This document shows, one piece after another, positions 1-11,921 of a DNA stretch of 64,000 nt. Source of the stretch: Lepidostoma basale (Eukaryota; Arthropoda; Insecta; Trichoptera; Lepidostomatidae); contig JAHDVF020000503.1 of the NCBI GenBank assembly GCA_022606425.2, forward strand, positions 1 to 64,000, in the 5' to 3' direction. The notes beneath the pieces were generated by a model. It made no database searches. It saw only the letters and a program-made list of their open reading frames with translations, and was not told where the DNA came from. A program made the translations under genes and the position numbers. The first letter of the stretch is position 1. Every line of letters starts with the position of its first letter.

Positions 1-3000
1 TATGGAGAATGATTTTCGGCATTTAGCAAACTACCTTATTAACACAATGCGAAGGCTGTCGCCTAACATATTGTTAGAAGCCGCTGGGAGTATTATTCCA
101 TTCTATATGCCAAAGAATTTGACCAGAATATTTGAAGAACAAATATTTGTGAATGTATACTTATACCTGTATACAAATCCTGGATTTACACCAAAAGGTG
201 GTTAATTCAAATTTCAATTGTATCTCAATAGAGACGAAGACGTAAACTGGAAACTGAACATGGATGATCAAAGTGTTTACAGGACTTATGACCTGTCATT
301 GGTTGGGTTAAGCGCACGCTTTATGTAATTACAACATTCCCCATTCCACCTTTGTTATTGTGATCATGCATGACAAATTTTTGGAAGATGTATATATACT
401 TCAAAATCCATATTTATCTTCACGTGTCAGTTTCAGTCAGCCATCTATGTAGATTTGGTTGCACTTGTGAATTTTTTTCAAGAATTAACCTATACAACCG
501 ACCCACTAACGCCATCTATGGAGAATGATTTTCGGCATTTAGCAAACTACCTTATTAACACAATGCGAAGGCTGTCGCCTAACATATTGTTAGAAGCCGC
601 TAGGAGTATTATTCCATTCTATATGCCAAAGAATTTGACCAGAATATTTGAAGAACAAATATTTGTGAATGTATACTTATACCTGTATACAAATCCTGGA
701 TTTACACCAAAGGGTGGTTAATTCAAATTTTAATTGTATCTCAATAGAGACGAAGACGTAAACTGGAAACTGAACATGGATGATCAAGGTGTTTACAGGA
801 CTTATGACCTGTCATTGGTTGGGTTAAGCGCACGCTTTATGTAATTACAACATTCCCCATTCCACCTTTGTTATTGTGATCATGCATGACAAATTTTTGG
901 AAGATGTATATATACTTCAAAATCCATATTTATCTTCACGTGTCAGTTTCAGTCAGCCATCTATGTAGATTTGGTTGCACTTGTGAATTTTTTCAAGAAT
1001 TAACCTATACAACCGACCCACTAACGCCATCTATGGAGAATGATTTTCGGCATTTAGCAAACTACCTTATTAACACAATGCGAAGGCTGTCGCCTAACAT
1101 ATTGTTGGAAGCCGCTAGGAGTATTATTCCATTCTATATGCCAAAGAATTTGACAGAATATTTGAAGAACAAATATTTGTGAATGTATACTTATACCTGT
1201 ATACAAATCCTGGATTTACACCAAAAGGTGGTTAATTCAAATTTCAATTGTATCTCAATAGAGACGAAGACGTAAACTGGAAACTGAACATGGATGATCA
1301 AGGTGTTTACAGGACTTATGACCTGTCATTGGTTGGGTTAAGCGCACGCTTTATGTAAGTACAACATTCCCCATTCCACCATTGTTATTATGATCATGCA
1401 AGATACATTTTTGGAAGTTGTATATATACTCCAAATCCATACTTATTTTCGTGTCAGTTTCAGTCAGCCATCTATGTAGATTTGGTTGCACTTGTGAATT
1501 TTTTCAAGAATTAACCTATACAACCGACCCACTAACGCCATCTATGGAGAATGATTTTCGGCATTTGTAAAACTACCTTATTAACACAATGCAGAAGGCT
1601 GTCCTTCTAACATATTGTTAGAAGCCGCTAGGAGTATTATTCCATTCTATATGCCAAGGAAATTTGACAGAATATTTGAAAGAACAAATATTTGGCGAAT
1701 GTATACTTATACCTGTATACAAATCCTGGTTACACCAAAGGGTGGTTAATTCAAATTGTATCTCAATAGAGACGAAGACGTAAACTGACTGAACATGGAT
1801 GATCAAGGTGTTTACAGGACTTATGACCTGTCATTGGTTGGGTTAAGCGCACGCTTTATGTAATTACAACATTCCCCATTCCACCTTTGTTTATTGTGAT
1901 CATGCATGACAAATTTTTGGAAGATGTATATATACTTCAAAATCCATATTTATCTTCCCGTGTCAGTTTCAGTCAGCCATCTATGTAGATTTGGTTGCAC
2001 TTGTGAATTTTTTCAAGAATTAACCTATACAACCGACCCACTAACGCCATCTATGGAGAATGATTTTCGGCATTTAGCAAACTACCTTATTAACACAATG
2101 CGAAGGCTGTCGACCAACATATTGTTAGAAGCCGCTAGGAGTATTATTCCATTCTATATGCCAAAGAATTTGACCAGAATATTTGAAGAACAAATATTTG
2201 TGAATGTATACTTATACCTGTATACAAATCCTGGATTTACACCAAAGGGTGGTTAATTCAAATTTCAATTGTATCTCAATAGAGACGAAGACGTAAACTG
2301 GAAACTGAACATGGATGATCAAGGTGTTTACAGGACTTATGACCTGTCATTGGTTGGGTTAAGCGCACGCTTTATGTAATTACAACATTCCCCATTCCAC
2401 CTTTGTTATTTGTGATCATGCATGACAAATTTTTGGAAGATGTATATATACTTCAAAATCCATATTTATCTTCACGTGTCAGTTTCAGTCAGCCATCTAT
2501 GTAGATTTGGTTGCACTTGTGAATTTTTTCAAGAATTAACCTATACAACCGACCCACTAACGCCATCTATGGAGAATGATTTTCGGCATTTAGCAAACTA
2601 CCTTATTAACACAATGCGAAGGCTGTCGCCTAACATATTGTTAGAAGCCGCTAGGAGTATTATTCCATTCTATATGCCAAAGAATTTGACCAGAATATTT
2701 GAAGAACAAATATTTGTGAATGTATACTTATACCTGTATACAAATCCTGGATTTACACCAAAAGGTGGTTAATTCAAATTTCAATTGTATCTCAATAGAG
2801 ACGAAGACGTAAACTGGAAACTGAACATGGATGATCAAGGTGTTTACAGGACTTATGACCTGTCATTGGTTGGGTTAAGCGCACGCTTTATGTAATTACA
2901 ACATTCCCCATTCCACCTTTGTTATTGTGATCATGCATGACAAATTTTTGGAAGATGTATATATACTTCTAAATCCATATTTATCTTCACGTGTCAGTTT

Positions 3001-3036
3001 CAGTCAGCCATTTATGTAGATTTGGTTGCACTTGTG
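1..3036 (+). repeat. Tandem array of ~516-bp units, plus orientation
   Basis: Six copies of one unit follow head to tail; the landmark ATGGAGAATGATTTTCGGCA starts at 2, 518, 1033, 1544, 2053 and 2569, so the period is 509-516 bp. Copies are nearly identical apart from single-base changes and small indels; the fourth is the most degraded. Most units carry an open frame of up to 116 codons, but it is broken in the diverged relatives elsewhere in the window, so it is probably not a gene. The array runs off the left edge. It stops at 3036, where the sequence flips into an inverted array. Confidence 0.95.
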
Positions 3037-5520
3037 TCGCATTGTGTTAATAAGGTAGTTTGCTAAATGCCGAAAATCATTCTCCATAGATGGCGTTAGT
3101 GGGTCGGTTGTATAGGTTAATTCTTGAAAAAATTCACAAGTGCAACCAAATCTACATAGATGGCTGACTGAAACTGACACGTGAAGATAAATATGGATTT
3201 TGAAGTATATATACATCTTCCAAAATTTGTCATGCATGATCACAAATAACAAAGGTGGAATGGGGAATGTTGTAATTACATAAAGCGTGCGCTTAACCCA
3301 ACCAATGACAGGTCATAAGTCCTGTAAACACCTTGATCATCCATGTTCAGTTTCCAGTTTACGTCTTCGTCTCTATTGAGATACAATTGAAATTTGAATT
3401 AACCACCCTTTGGTGTAAATCCAGGATTTGTATACAGGTATAAGTATACATTCACAAATATTTGTTCTTCAAATATTCTGGTCAAATTCTTTGGCATATA
3501 GAATGGAATAATACTCCTAGCGGCTTCTAACAATATGTTGGTCAACAGCCTTCACATTGTGTTAATAAGGTAGTTTGCTAAATGCCGAAAATCATTCTCC
3601 ATAGATGGCGTTAGTGGGTCGGTTGTATAGGTTAATTCTTGAAAAAATTCACTAGTGCAACCAAATCTACATAGATGGCTGACTGAAACTGCCACGTGAA
3701 GATAAATATGGATTTTGAAGTATATATACATCTTCCAAAAATTTGTCATGCATGATCACAAATAACAAAGGTGGAATGGGGAATGTTGTAATTACATAAA
3801 GCGTGCGCTTAACCCAACCAATGACAGGTCATAAGTCCTGTAAACACCTTGATCATCCATGTTCAGTTTCCAGTTTACGTCTTCGTCTCTATTGAGATAC
3901 AATTAAAATTTGAATTAACCACCCTTTGGTGTAAATCCAGGATTTGTATACAGGTATAAGTATACATTCACAAATATTTGTTCTTCAAATATTCTGGTCA
4001 AATTCTTTGGCATATAGAATGGAATAATACTCCTAGCGGCTTCTAACAATATGTTAGGCGACAGCCTTCGCATTGTGTTAATAAGGTAGTTTGCTAAATG
4101 CCGAAAATCATTCTCCATAGATGGCGTTAGTGGGTCGGTTGTATAGGTTAATTCTTGAAAAAATTCACTAGTGCAACCAAATCTACATAGATGGCTGACT
4201 GAAACTGCACGTGAAGATAAATATGGATTTTGAAGTATATATACATCTTCCAAAAATTTGTCATGCATGATCACAAATAACAAAGGTGGAATGGGGAATG
4301 TTGTAATTACATAAAGCGTGCGCTTAACCCAACCAATGACAGGTCATAAGTCCTGTAAACACCTTGATCATCCATGTTCAGTTTCCAGTTTACGTCTTCG
4401 TCTCTATTGAGATACAATTGAAATTTGAATTAACCACCCTTTGGTGTAAATCCAGGATTTGTATACAGGTATAAGTATACATTCACAAATATTTGTTCTT
4501 CAAATATTCTGGTCAAATTCTTTGGCATATAGAATGGAATAATACTCCTAGCGGCTTCTAACAATATGTTAGGCGACAGCCTTCGCATTGTGTTAATAAG
4601 GTAGTTTGCTAAATGCCGAAAATCATTCTCCATAGATGGCGTTAGTGGGTCGGTTGTATAGGTTAATTCTTGAAAAATTCACAAGTGCAACCAAATCTAC
4701 ATAGATGGCTGACTGAAACTGACACGTGAAGATAAATATGGATTTTGAAGTATATATACATCTTCCAAAAATTTGTCATGCATGATCACAATAACAAAGG
4801 TGGAATGGGGAATGTTGTAATTACATAAAGCGTGCGCTTAACCCAACCAATGACAGGTCATAAGTCCTGTAAACACCTTGATCATCCATGTTCAGTTTCC
4901 AGTTTACGTCTTCGTCTCTATTGAGATACAATTAAAATTTGAATTAACCACCCTTTGGTGTAAATCCAGGATTTGTATACAGGTATAAGTATACATTCAC
5001 AAATATTTGTTCTTCAAATATTCTGGTCAAATTCTTTGGCATATAGAATGGAATAATACTCCTAGCGGCTTCTAACAATATGTTAGGCGACAGCCTTCGC
5101 ATTGTGTTAATAAGGTAGTTTGCTAAATGCCGAAAATCATTCTCCATAGATGGCGTTAGTGGGTCGGTTGTATAGGTTAATTCTTGAAAAAATTCACAAG
5201 TGCAACCAAATCTACATAGATGGCTGACTGAAACTGACACGTGAAGATAAATATGGATTTTGAAGTATATATACATCTTCCAAAAATTTGTCATGCATGA
5301 TCACAATAACAAAGGTGGAATGGGGAATGTTGTAATTACATAAAGCGTGCGCTTAACCCAACCAATGACAGGTCATAAGTCCTGTAAACACCTTGATCAT
5401 CCATGTTCAGTTTCCAGTTTACGTCTTCGTCTCTATTGAGATACAATTGAAATTTGAATTAACCACCCTTTGGTGTAAATCCAGGATTTGTATACAGGTA
5501 TAAGTATACATTCACAAATA
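3037..5520 (-). repeat. Same ~516-bp unit in inverted orientation
   Basis: The unit of the preceding array continues as its reverse complement; the landmark lies at 3086, 3602, 4118, 4633 and 5146 on the minus strand. With the plus array this forms a giant inverted repeat with arms of about 2.4 kb or more. The junction is abrupt and off-centre within the unit. The array ends mid-unit at about 5520, giving way to unrelated AT-rich DNA. Confidence 0.95.
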
Positions 5521-5739
5521 TAAAGTATTAATTTTGCGGATAGACACTTTACACGTTTTATACTTTATTTCATTCCCTGACCTTTTTTTGTAATCAGTCA
5601 ATTGTCACTATTTAATTCTCGGGGCGTAATCTTTAATTAACAATCGTTCTGCTTATGCAGATATATATTTATAAGAATACTCAGGCAAAACATAATAGTG
5701 AAAAAAAATCTATAATGAATTTTAGACTATTTTACTACA

Positions 5740-5985
5740 TAATAGATGGCGCTAGTGTAGATTGAACTAAAAAAATGTGAAGTGTGGTCCAACATAGTAG
5801 CATATATACAACTTCCAAAAATTTGTCAAACGTGGTGGTCGTAAGAAGGGCAAAATGGGGAATGTTGTTAACATAAAGCGATCGCTTAACCCAACCAACG
5901 TCCTGTAAACGCCTCGACCACCATATTGTTTAAAAAAAAAAAAACAATTTACATCTTCGTCTCTATTAAGATACAATCAATCCTA
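5740..5985 (-). repeat. Diverged relative of the 516-bp unit
   Basis: This partial, older copy shares the blocks around the GGGGAATGTTGT and CGCTTAACCCAACCAA segments and the CTTCGTCTCTATTAAGATAC end with the array, in the inverted orientation. It is interrupted by an A-run near 5930. Confidence 0.75.
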
Positions 5986-6780
5986 TTTTACCACTATTTT
6001 ATTATGGATGGTTGTGGTTTTTATTTTGTAAAACTCCATTATAAATTATAATATAAATGCAATTGTTTCATTGGTTTTACAGAGATAAATCTCTTTTTAG
6101 TTTTTAAAACTCAATCAACTCAATCAAATCACACATTCTGAAAAAAAACAAACAATTCGTTCAGGTGTAAAAAAATACATTAAAAACATGTTTAAAAACA
6201 TTTTTAATTTCAAAAAAGAACATGTTCATCAAGCAGGCAAGTTACACCACATTCAGCGGTGAAATTTTCTGATAAAATTGTATTCATTAAACAGTATATG
6301 CAAACGTGCAGTTTTAAAATAATTATTCTTCCATTTGTTGATATGAACCATGTGCTACGCCTGTTGTACGTGATCTAGTTTCTTAAATGCAATAAAATGT
6401 ATCAGGCACATGCCTAACAAATGCATGTATATCTTATCACAACGAACACACGCAAAACATAATCTTTTAAAGCCATAAAAGATTTGTGTGGTGTGTACAA
6501 CACTCCTGATAAAGTTGTAATTCATCAAATGACATATTCTATATAATCCCAAGCACGGATTGAGTACTTTGGATAACAAGACTGTGCCTAACCAAGTTCC
6601 CGCTGTAAAGAATATCCCACGTTGTGTCAGAGATAAATATTGCGGCAAGAATGTCAATTCTGGCAAGTCAATGATAATATAGATATTGAGCACTGTATAA
6701 GAAAATATGTAATGCAGATTAGGGAAGTTATCTGATATTCTATGGAAAATGTACTCTGAAGTGTATAGCGGCGAAGAGAG
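5986..6780. other. AT-rich stretch without a recognised gene
   Basis: Nothing recognisable. A minus-strand open frame of 112 codons at 6355-6693 matches no family I know and has no coding signature, so it is not called. Confidence 0.5.
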
Positions 6781-6829
6781 AGTGCTATTATGTATGTCCT
6801 ATGCCTTCCTCCTGATTAGCTGTTACCCT

Positions 6830-7508
6830 GAACAAATATCCACGATGTTGGAAGAACTAAATAAAACATCAAAGAAAAGAAGACTATGCATGAATCTTTG
6901 GAAAACGAAATGATCACAATAGACAAAACCGTAATCGAAATGGTCGATTCATTTATATATTTGGGCCACAAAATAGTACTGAATAGAGAAAATCAAACTG
7001 CGGAAATTGACTGAAGAATTGGTTTGGGTTAGGTTGCCTTCCGTAAATTAGATAATATTTTGAAAAATCCACCAACCTTAAATGAAAGGTTTTTGACTGC
7101 TGCGTCCTACCGGTGTTATTTTATGGGTTTGAAACCATAACATTGTCTCAGAAAAGTGCAAATAAATTAAGAGTGTCCAAAGAGTAATGGAAAGAGCGAT
7201 GTTGGGAATCAGTATAGCGGACAGGGTGAGAACCACCACTATTAGAGCCAGAACAGGAATGTCGGACATCATCGCAAGAGTGGCAGCGCTCAAATGGAGC
7301 TGGGCAGGCTGTCGCTCGCAGCTCCTTTGCTGGTGTCCTAGAACTGCAACCCGAAACCCATGAAGTCCTCAACTTCGATGGAGGAACGAAATTATAGAAA
7401 CCGCCGGTACAATGTCGATGCATGTTGCCCAGGATGGACAGACATGGAAGCAGATGGAGGAGGCCTACGACCAGGAGTGGACGGGTAAGGGGTGATGATG
7501 ATGATGAT
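6830..7508 (+). mobile_element. LINE family C fragment (reverse transcriptase C-terminus)
   Basis: The plus strand reads, through frameshifts and stops, as the end of a non-LTR retrotransposon ORF2: a VDSFIYLGHKI-like block, then a region with RVSK, then the closing segment near PGWTDMEADGGG. It ends in GATGATGATGATGATG at 7494-7508, a short repeat tail. The 5' end is truncated. Other copies lie at 15630-15760 and 51120-51520. Confidence 0.75.
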
Positions 7509-7510
7509 GC

Positions 7511-8170
7511 CTTCCTCTGCATAAAATAATATTTCTACTGGGATTTAAAATTTAATAAGATTACAATTTTTGCTCTTGAAAATATGTGTTGATAATCTGA
7601 CCAAAAACTATACCTATATTGCGGTATGAATGCAGTAAAAAAAACAATATTTTAAGAAATACGTAAAATGAAAATGCTTGAAGCTTATTGCATATTCAAG
7701 CAGTTTTTTTTCTTCTTATTTAAACACTTAATAGCCAACTTATTGAAAGTTAAGGCATTAACACTGTGGAATTCCATAGTAATCTACTTTGGGAATTACT
7801 TAATAACTAATTTAAAATTATTTTGCGTAAATAAGTTTTACAGTGGATATTGTAAACGAAAAGAGAGCGCATTTGTGATTTTAGTTATGAAAATAATGAA
7901 GATAAAATGTGGACTGCATTAGCAGCACAATCATGGGCCTATGGTATTTGATAAACACAGCCATACCACAATCAGCAAATACTATTGCTAGGGAATTCAG
8001 AAATACAAGAATTTTTGTTCCGATGATAAGATTCCCAATACATATCAGTATGCATAAATATTTGAATTGATATCAATAAGTTGAAATTAAAAACTAAGCA
8101 AGCAGAGAGACATAGAAATACCAAAGAAAAATAAAAATAAACTTTGATACGATGCCATTACTTGGTGGTT
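7511..8170. other. AT-rich stretch, nothing recognised
   Basis: No coding exon, RNA gene or repeat family was recognised. The 84-codon frame at 7668-7922 is low-complexity and unconvincing. Confidence 0.5.
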
Positions 8171-8175
8171 GGACA

Positions 8176-8873
8176 TATTTAAAAATAAAATTCAACACTT
8201 TTTCACTTAGTACATAACAGTTTTGGCCGGCCAACCGGTTGGCACTACTAACTCAATAAGGTGGTTTATATCGGGTTTTTCATTAAGAGCGCTCGAACTT
8301 TGAAATGAAATAAAACAACCTGTCTAAGTGATATTGACACAATTTTTATTTTATTTTAAAGGACATTCAATGACATTATGTATAGAATATAATTTCAGCC
8401 AAATGGTTGCCGTGGCTTCGCTGCACGTGGTGTATCCTGGTGGTCTAAGGCTTTTCAATAGGGACGCTCGAACTTTGACAGCGTATAGCGGCCAATTTAG
8501 TAAAGCAATAGCTGTCAAATTTGACAAGAATACTATTTTATTCTTGACATTTCACCATGGAACGCTACACGCTTCAACAACTCATTGAAATGGTTAAAAT
8601 TTATTATCAAAATCAGTGCTCTGTTCGCCAATTTGTGGCATTCATGGCCGTCCTGCAGAGTCCACAATACTTTGTTTAATGCATAAGTTTGAGACTCTTG
8701 TGGCTTAAACTGGATGATATGGATACCGACAACATATGGTTCCAACAGGACGGCGCTACGTAGCACCCAGCGCACACCACAATGGAGATTCTGCACGAGG
8801 GATTAAAAATGGAGCGTCCCTATTGAAAGACCCTATACTAAGTGAAAAAGTGTTGAATTTTATTTTTAAATAT
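8176..8873. mobile_element. Inverted-repeat-bounded composite element
   Basis: About 38 bp at 8176-8213 recur as the reverse complement at 8836-8873, enclosing about 620 bp. The left flank (TACTTGGTGGTTGGACATAT) and an inner AACCGGTTGGC block resemble the hammerhead-bearing repeat at 11505-11990. A smaller DDE-transposon derivative (8441-8836) fills the right half, so this looks like one element inserted into, or captured by, another. Confidence 0.7.
8441..8836 (+). mobile_element. Internally deleted DDE transposon derivative
   Basis: Termini contain TTCAATAGGGACGCTC on the left and its reverse complement GAGCGTCCCTATTGAA on the right. Inside, an ATG at 8557 begins MERYTLQQLIEMVKIYYQNQ, the N-terminal helix-turn-helix typical of an insect IS630/Tc1-mariner-type transposase. 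It then jumps by deletion to WFQQDGAT, the block around the second catalytic Asp, followed by a stop. It cannot encode an active enzyme. Confidence 0.8.
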
Positions 8874-9114
8874 AAATAATTGAACATATTACAAGTGACT
8901 AGCATTATTTTGTTAGATATTCAATTATTGTCTAAATGGGTTAATTACAAGACTAACTGTACCCAAATACAATGGATTGTAAATATCTAATTGAATATCT
9001 GTAATAAAATCAAGTAGAGCGTGAAGTAATCAAGACTAGAAAAATGCGAGAATTAAATAAATTCATACTCGTACTTGTGAAAAGGATATAAACACCACGG
9101 TCGACTATTTTATT

Positions 9115-9260
9115 ATTTCTTGAACAGTGATATACAACTCCAGATTAAATATTCAAGATAGATGGGAGTGACATGTTTCGCCTTGATAGGGCATTATCAA
9201 AAATATTTGGAATATATCATTCCAAAAAAAAGCTTTTAAATATTAAGTGCTTATTTATAT
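9115..9260 (+). repeat. Dispersed foldback family FB1, copy
   Basis: Recognised by a block ending in GAGTGACATGTTTCGCC followed by GGGCATTATCAAA. Other copies are near 18333-18498, 23095-23180, 41930-42020, 49424-49515, 54685-54960 and 55330-55460. On the opposite strand the block reads GATAATGCC, a variable loop, then GGCGAAACATGTC, an arrangement resembling a decayed hammerhead core. Confidence 0.7.
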
Positions 9261-9535
9261 TTCAAATATATATTTTTATTATTGTTGAAGTTTGGGCGAG
9301 GACAAGCAGACAATCTGTCCATGGCAGAAGACCGTCTTAGGGAGAATCTTTGCAATAGTATGAGTAACACCTATATTACACAGCTTGTGTAGTGGTATTG
9401 GTTTTAAAAAGCTGTCTGATTAGTTCTTGAGGGAATCTGTCAGATTGCTACCAAGCATATCCCAGACCACAGGTGATATTATTTCTTAAATACTCGGTCT
9501 TAAATACATTACTCATACTATTCCAAAGTATCATT
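9261..9535. other. Unassigned sequence with a 14-bp inverted pair
   Basis: AATAGTATGAGTAA near 9355 recurs inverted near 9511. This may be a small MITE, but no further termini or target duplication are clear. Confidence 0.35.
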
Positions 9536-10137
9536 TAAAGAAGAATCACAATTGGCAACAAAACATTCTTCTCTCTACTACCGGTGCTCAAATCAAGAAA
9601 CGAACACAGGAAAACCAAAATCACCCTGTATAAGACAATCATCCGAACAGTGGTGACTTATGGGTGTGAGGCGTGGACAATGACAGCGAAATCTGCAGAG
9701 CGACTGGATACTTTTGAGAGAAGGGTGCTGCGCAGAATTCTAGGACCTGTGAATGACGGTGAAGGCTGGAAAGTGCGGCATAATGACGAGCTGCACCATA
9801 TTTACACAGCTCCCAGTCTCTCCACACAGGTCAGACTGAATAGACTGAGATGGGCCGGTCATGTGCAGAGGATGCCGTAATCGCGAATCGCAAAAATATT
9901 GCCGGAGTGGCACCCAGGTGGTAGAAGACCAATTGGCCGACCAAGGCTATGATGGGAGGATGAAGATGGGAGAGATGGGGCGAAATTTTTACGAGTGTCA
10001 GTTTGGAGGGTCGAAGCGGAGGACAGAGGAGTTGGAGGCGAAGAATACTGGAGGCTATGGCTCGATATGGGTTGTAGGGCCATCGAAGAAGATTCCAAAG
10101 ATTCTCCATAAAATGGACGGACAGAAGATCGAATTTT
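9536..10137 (+). mobile_element. LINE family B fragment
   Basis: The plus strand encodes the C-terminal part of a non-LTR reverse transcriptase: TIIRTVVTYGCEAWTM, ERLDTFERRVLRRILG, then RLRWAGHVQRMP. A frameshift near 9878 leads into the GGRRPIGRP-like and DWRVEAEDR-like closing blocks. It starts at the same 5' position (GAAGAATCACAATTGGCAAC) as the copy at 44545. Confidence 0.85.
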
Positions 10138-10152
10138 AACTTTTGTATTCAA

Positions 10153-10240
10153 TAGCGACATTTTTATTAGAATGATTGATATTGCATATTTGGTCACCTG
10201 ATGAATTTTGGCAAGGCTGTAGAAAATCCTCATGTAATCA
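10153..10240 (+). repeat. Short dispersed repeat shared with 14683-14745
   Basis: TTAGAATGATTGATATTGCA and GGCTGTAGAAAATCCTCA occur in the same order here and near 14.7 kb. Nothing identifies the family. Confidence 0.5.
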
Positions 10241-10429
10241 TACTTCAGGCTAATAAAAAACTTGATCAAATAAAAATGATTCACATAACAAATGTAATAG
10301 CCATGCAGATAGCATCATTGCACAGAGTAGCAGAGCACACACACAAAAAGGCTCCACAAAACATTATTTAAAATATGTTTCGTTTGTTAATTATTATAAC
10401 TATTTTCTTAAAAGTACAAAATACGTATT

Positions 10430-10800
10430 CATCTACTTCTTCCTCTTCTTTATGTAGGCCTTGTGGCACTCTTCTCAAATGCCTCCTGCAAAATATCAAA
10501 AAGATTCTCAGCTGTCGATCCATCTTTTTGGCGGTCTACCCGGAGGTCATCTACTTTGAGGTTGGCCATGCAAAACAATACGAGGGAGTCTGGATGAATC
10601 CACTCTTCTCACGTTTGCATACCAATGTCTTCTTCATTGTCTCCCCTATCTAAAGACATCTTCAACTTCGCATATTTCCCTTATACTCATATTCCTAATT
10701 TGGTCACGCAGTCAGATATGCTTCAGAGTATCTTCATTTCTGACACTTTAAGTGCTTTATTGTAATTGTGGTGTCCGACCTGCATTCGATGCATGATAGG
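10430..10800 (-). mobile_element. LINE family E fragment
   Basis: Read on the minus strand with frameshifts, this gives the closing part of a non-LTR ORF2 with a PGRPPKRW block preceded by a HWYANVRRVDSSRLPRI-like region. It aligns by eye with 20110-20430 in the same orientation. Plus-strand copies are near 48.5-49.1 and 60.1-60.4 kb. Confidence 0.7.
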
Positions 10801-10869
10801 TCGCACTAATAATGATTATCACACGATGATTGATATTTTTGTTTCTGATCCGATGACCTGCGACAGCGC

Positions 10870-11185
10870 CGATATCAATTGTTTTTAGCTCCGTCATGCA
10901 GAACTAACCTGCCTTTGGTGATGCCAGTAGGAAAAGCAATTCGGACATGGGCTTTAATCGTCTCGGATTTGGAAAAGTATTGCCTCGCTGACGTCGACAT
11001 ATTTGGGATTCTTCGGAGATACTTGTATGTTTTCTCTTAGTTTCATATCAATACTGTATTTTTGTTTACCGTTTTGTGTGCAAATGAGTCACCTAAATGT
11101 TTTTCGTTTGTTGTCTCATTTGTGTTAAGAAAAATAAATAAACAAATTAATTAAGTTGGAATGTTGCCCTTACACAGACATTTTG
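10870..11185. other. Unassigned, moderately GC-rich then AT-rich
   Basis: No ORF, exon or repeat family was recognised. Confidence 0.4.
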
Positions 11186-11214
11186 TAGATTGAGCCTTTC
11201 CAGTAGCCGACTCA

Positions 11215-11380
11215 TCAGGCAACAAGGATTTAAATTAATGGTGTTAGAATTCATCCTACAATCTCCGATTAGAGCAGAAATAGCTAATCATTATAATGAA
11301 GGAATTGGGTCATGTCTAGACACGAACCCCAGTTCCCTAGATCAGGACCTGTTAAATAATCTACCATTAATGATCTGACT
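11215..11380 (-). repeat. Candidate tRNA-type SINE (family 2), copy 1
   Basis: Collinear with 14473-14640 (AAGGATTTAAATTAATGGTG versus AAGGATTTATATCAATGATA, then matching blocks through GAGCAGAAATAGCT). On the minus strand the 14.6-kb copy contains GGGTTCAAGCCTGG, close to a pol III B box; this copy has GGGGTTCGTGTCT in the same place. Confidence 0.5.
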
Positions 11381-11589
11381 ATTTGTTATATATTAATATT
11401 TTCAAGAATTAAAACATAATTTTACACCCATCAGATGATTATACCACGAAAGCGGTACTTTAAAAACAAACTTATTATTATTATTTAAACTTTGGAAAGA
11501 AGCTATTACTTGGTGGTTTGACATATTTAAAATTAGAATTAAACACTTTTATAACGTTGTATAAAATCACTTTATTTTGAGTCAGGAGC

Positions 11590-11627
11590 GCCAACCGGTT
11601 TCACTCTGTAACAAGCTTCGTCAGGGC
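11590..11627 (-). ncRNA. Hammerhead-like ribozyme motif, left inverted arm
   Basis: On the minus strand the order is GCC, CUGACGA, a short helix II closing on GAGU, GAAAC, loop CG, GUU, then GGC. The GCC and GGC would form a 3-bp helix I and AC/GU a 2-bp helix III. All conserved core bases are present, but an extra A sits between the core and helix II. Fold and activity are inferred, not shown. Confidence 0.45.
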
Positions 11628-11659
11628 TATACACAAACTATACATAAAGTTTGTGTATA

Positions 11660-11697
11660 GCCCTGACGAAGCTCGTTAGAGAGTGAAACCGGTTGGC
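11660..11697 (+). ncRNA. Hammerhead-like ribozyme motif, first direct copy
   Basis: Core CUGACGA at 11663-11669 and GAAAC at 11685-11689. The predicted cleavage triplet GUU ends at 11694, followed by GGC that pairs with GCC at 11660-11662. Helix II is GCUC with GAGU, including one wobble pair. Helix I is short, as in minimal hammerheads reported from Penelope-like retroelements. Confidence 0.5.
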
Positions 11698-11768
11698 GCT
11701 CCTGACTCAAAATAAAGTGATTTTATACAACGTTATAAAAGTGTTTAATTCTACACAGTTTGTGTATA

Positions 11769-11806
11769 GCCCTGACAAAGCTCGTTACAGAGTGAAACCG
11801 GTTGGC
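11769..11806 (+). ncRNA. Hammerhead-like motif with a core mutation
   Basis: Same layout as its neighbours, but the core reads CUGACAA. The G of the invariant GA step is replaced by A, a change expected to abolish cleavage. Confidence 0.45.
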
Positions 11807-11883
11807 GCTCCTGACTCAAAATAAAGTGATTTTATACAACGTTCTAAAAGTGTTTAATTCTAATTCTACACAGATTGTGTATA

Positions 11884-11921
11884 GCCCTGACGAAGCTCGT
11901 TACAGAGTGAAACCGGTTGGC
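11884..11921 (+). ncRNA. Hammerhead-like ribozyme motif, third direct copy
   Basis: Core CUGACGA at 11887-11893, GAAAC at 11909-11913, predicted cleavage after 11918, and a GCC/GGC helix I. It is the same as the first direct copy apart from the helix II loop. Confidence 0.5.

Noticed and set aside
886..2772. 116-codon open frame repeated in the 516-bp array as a protein family
   Set aside because: It is broken in the diverged copies near 15.6-16.5 and 53.1-53.7 kb, has no recognisable domain, and array copies are too similar to show selection on the frame.
6355..6693. 112-codon minus-strand gene
   Set aside because: AT-driven composition, no domain, no splice or promoter context, no second copy.
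7494..7508. GAT microsatellite as an independent repeat locus
   Set aside because: It is the 3' tail position of a LINE family C copy.
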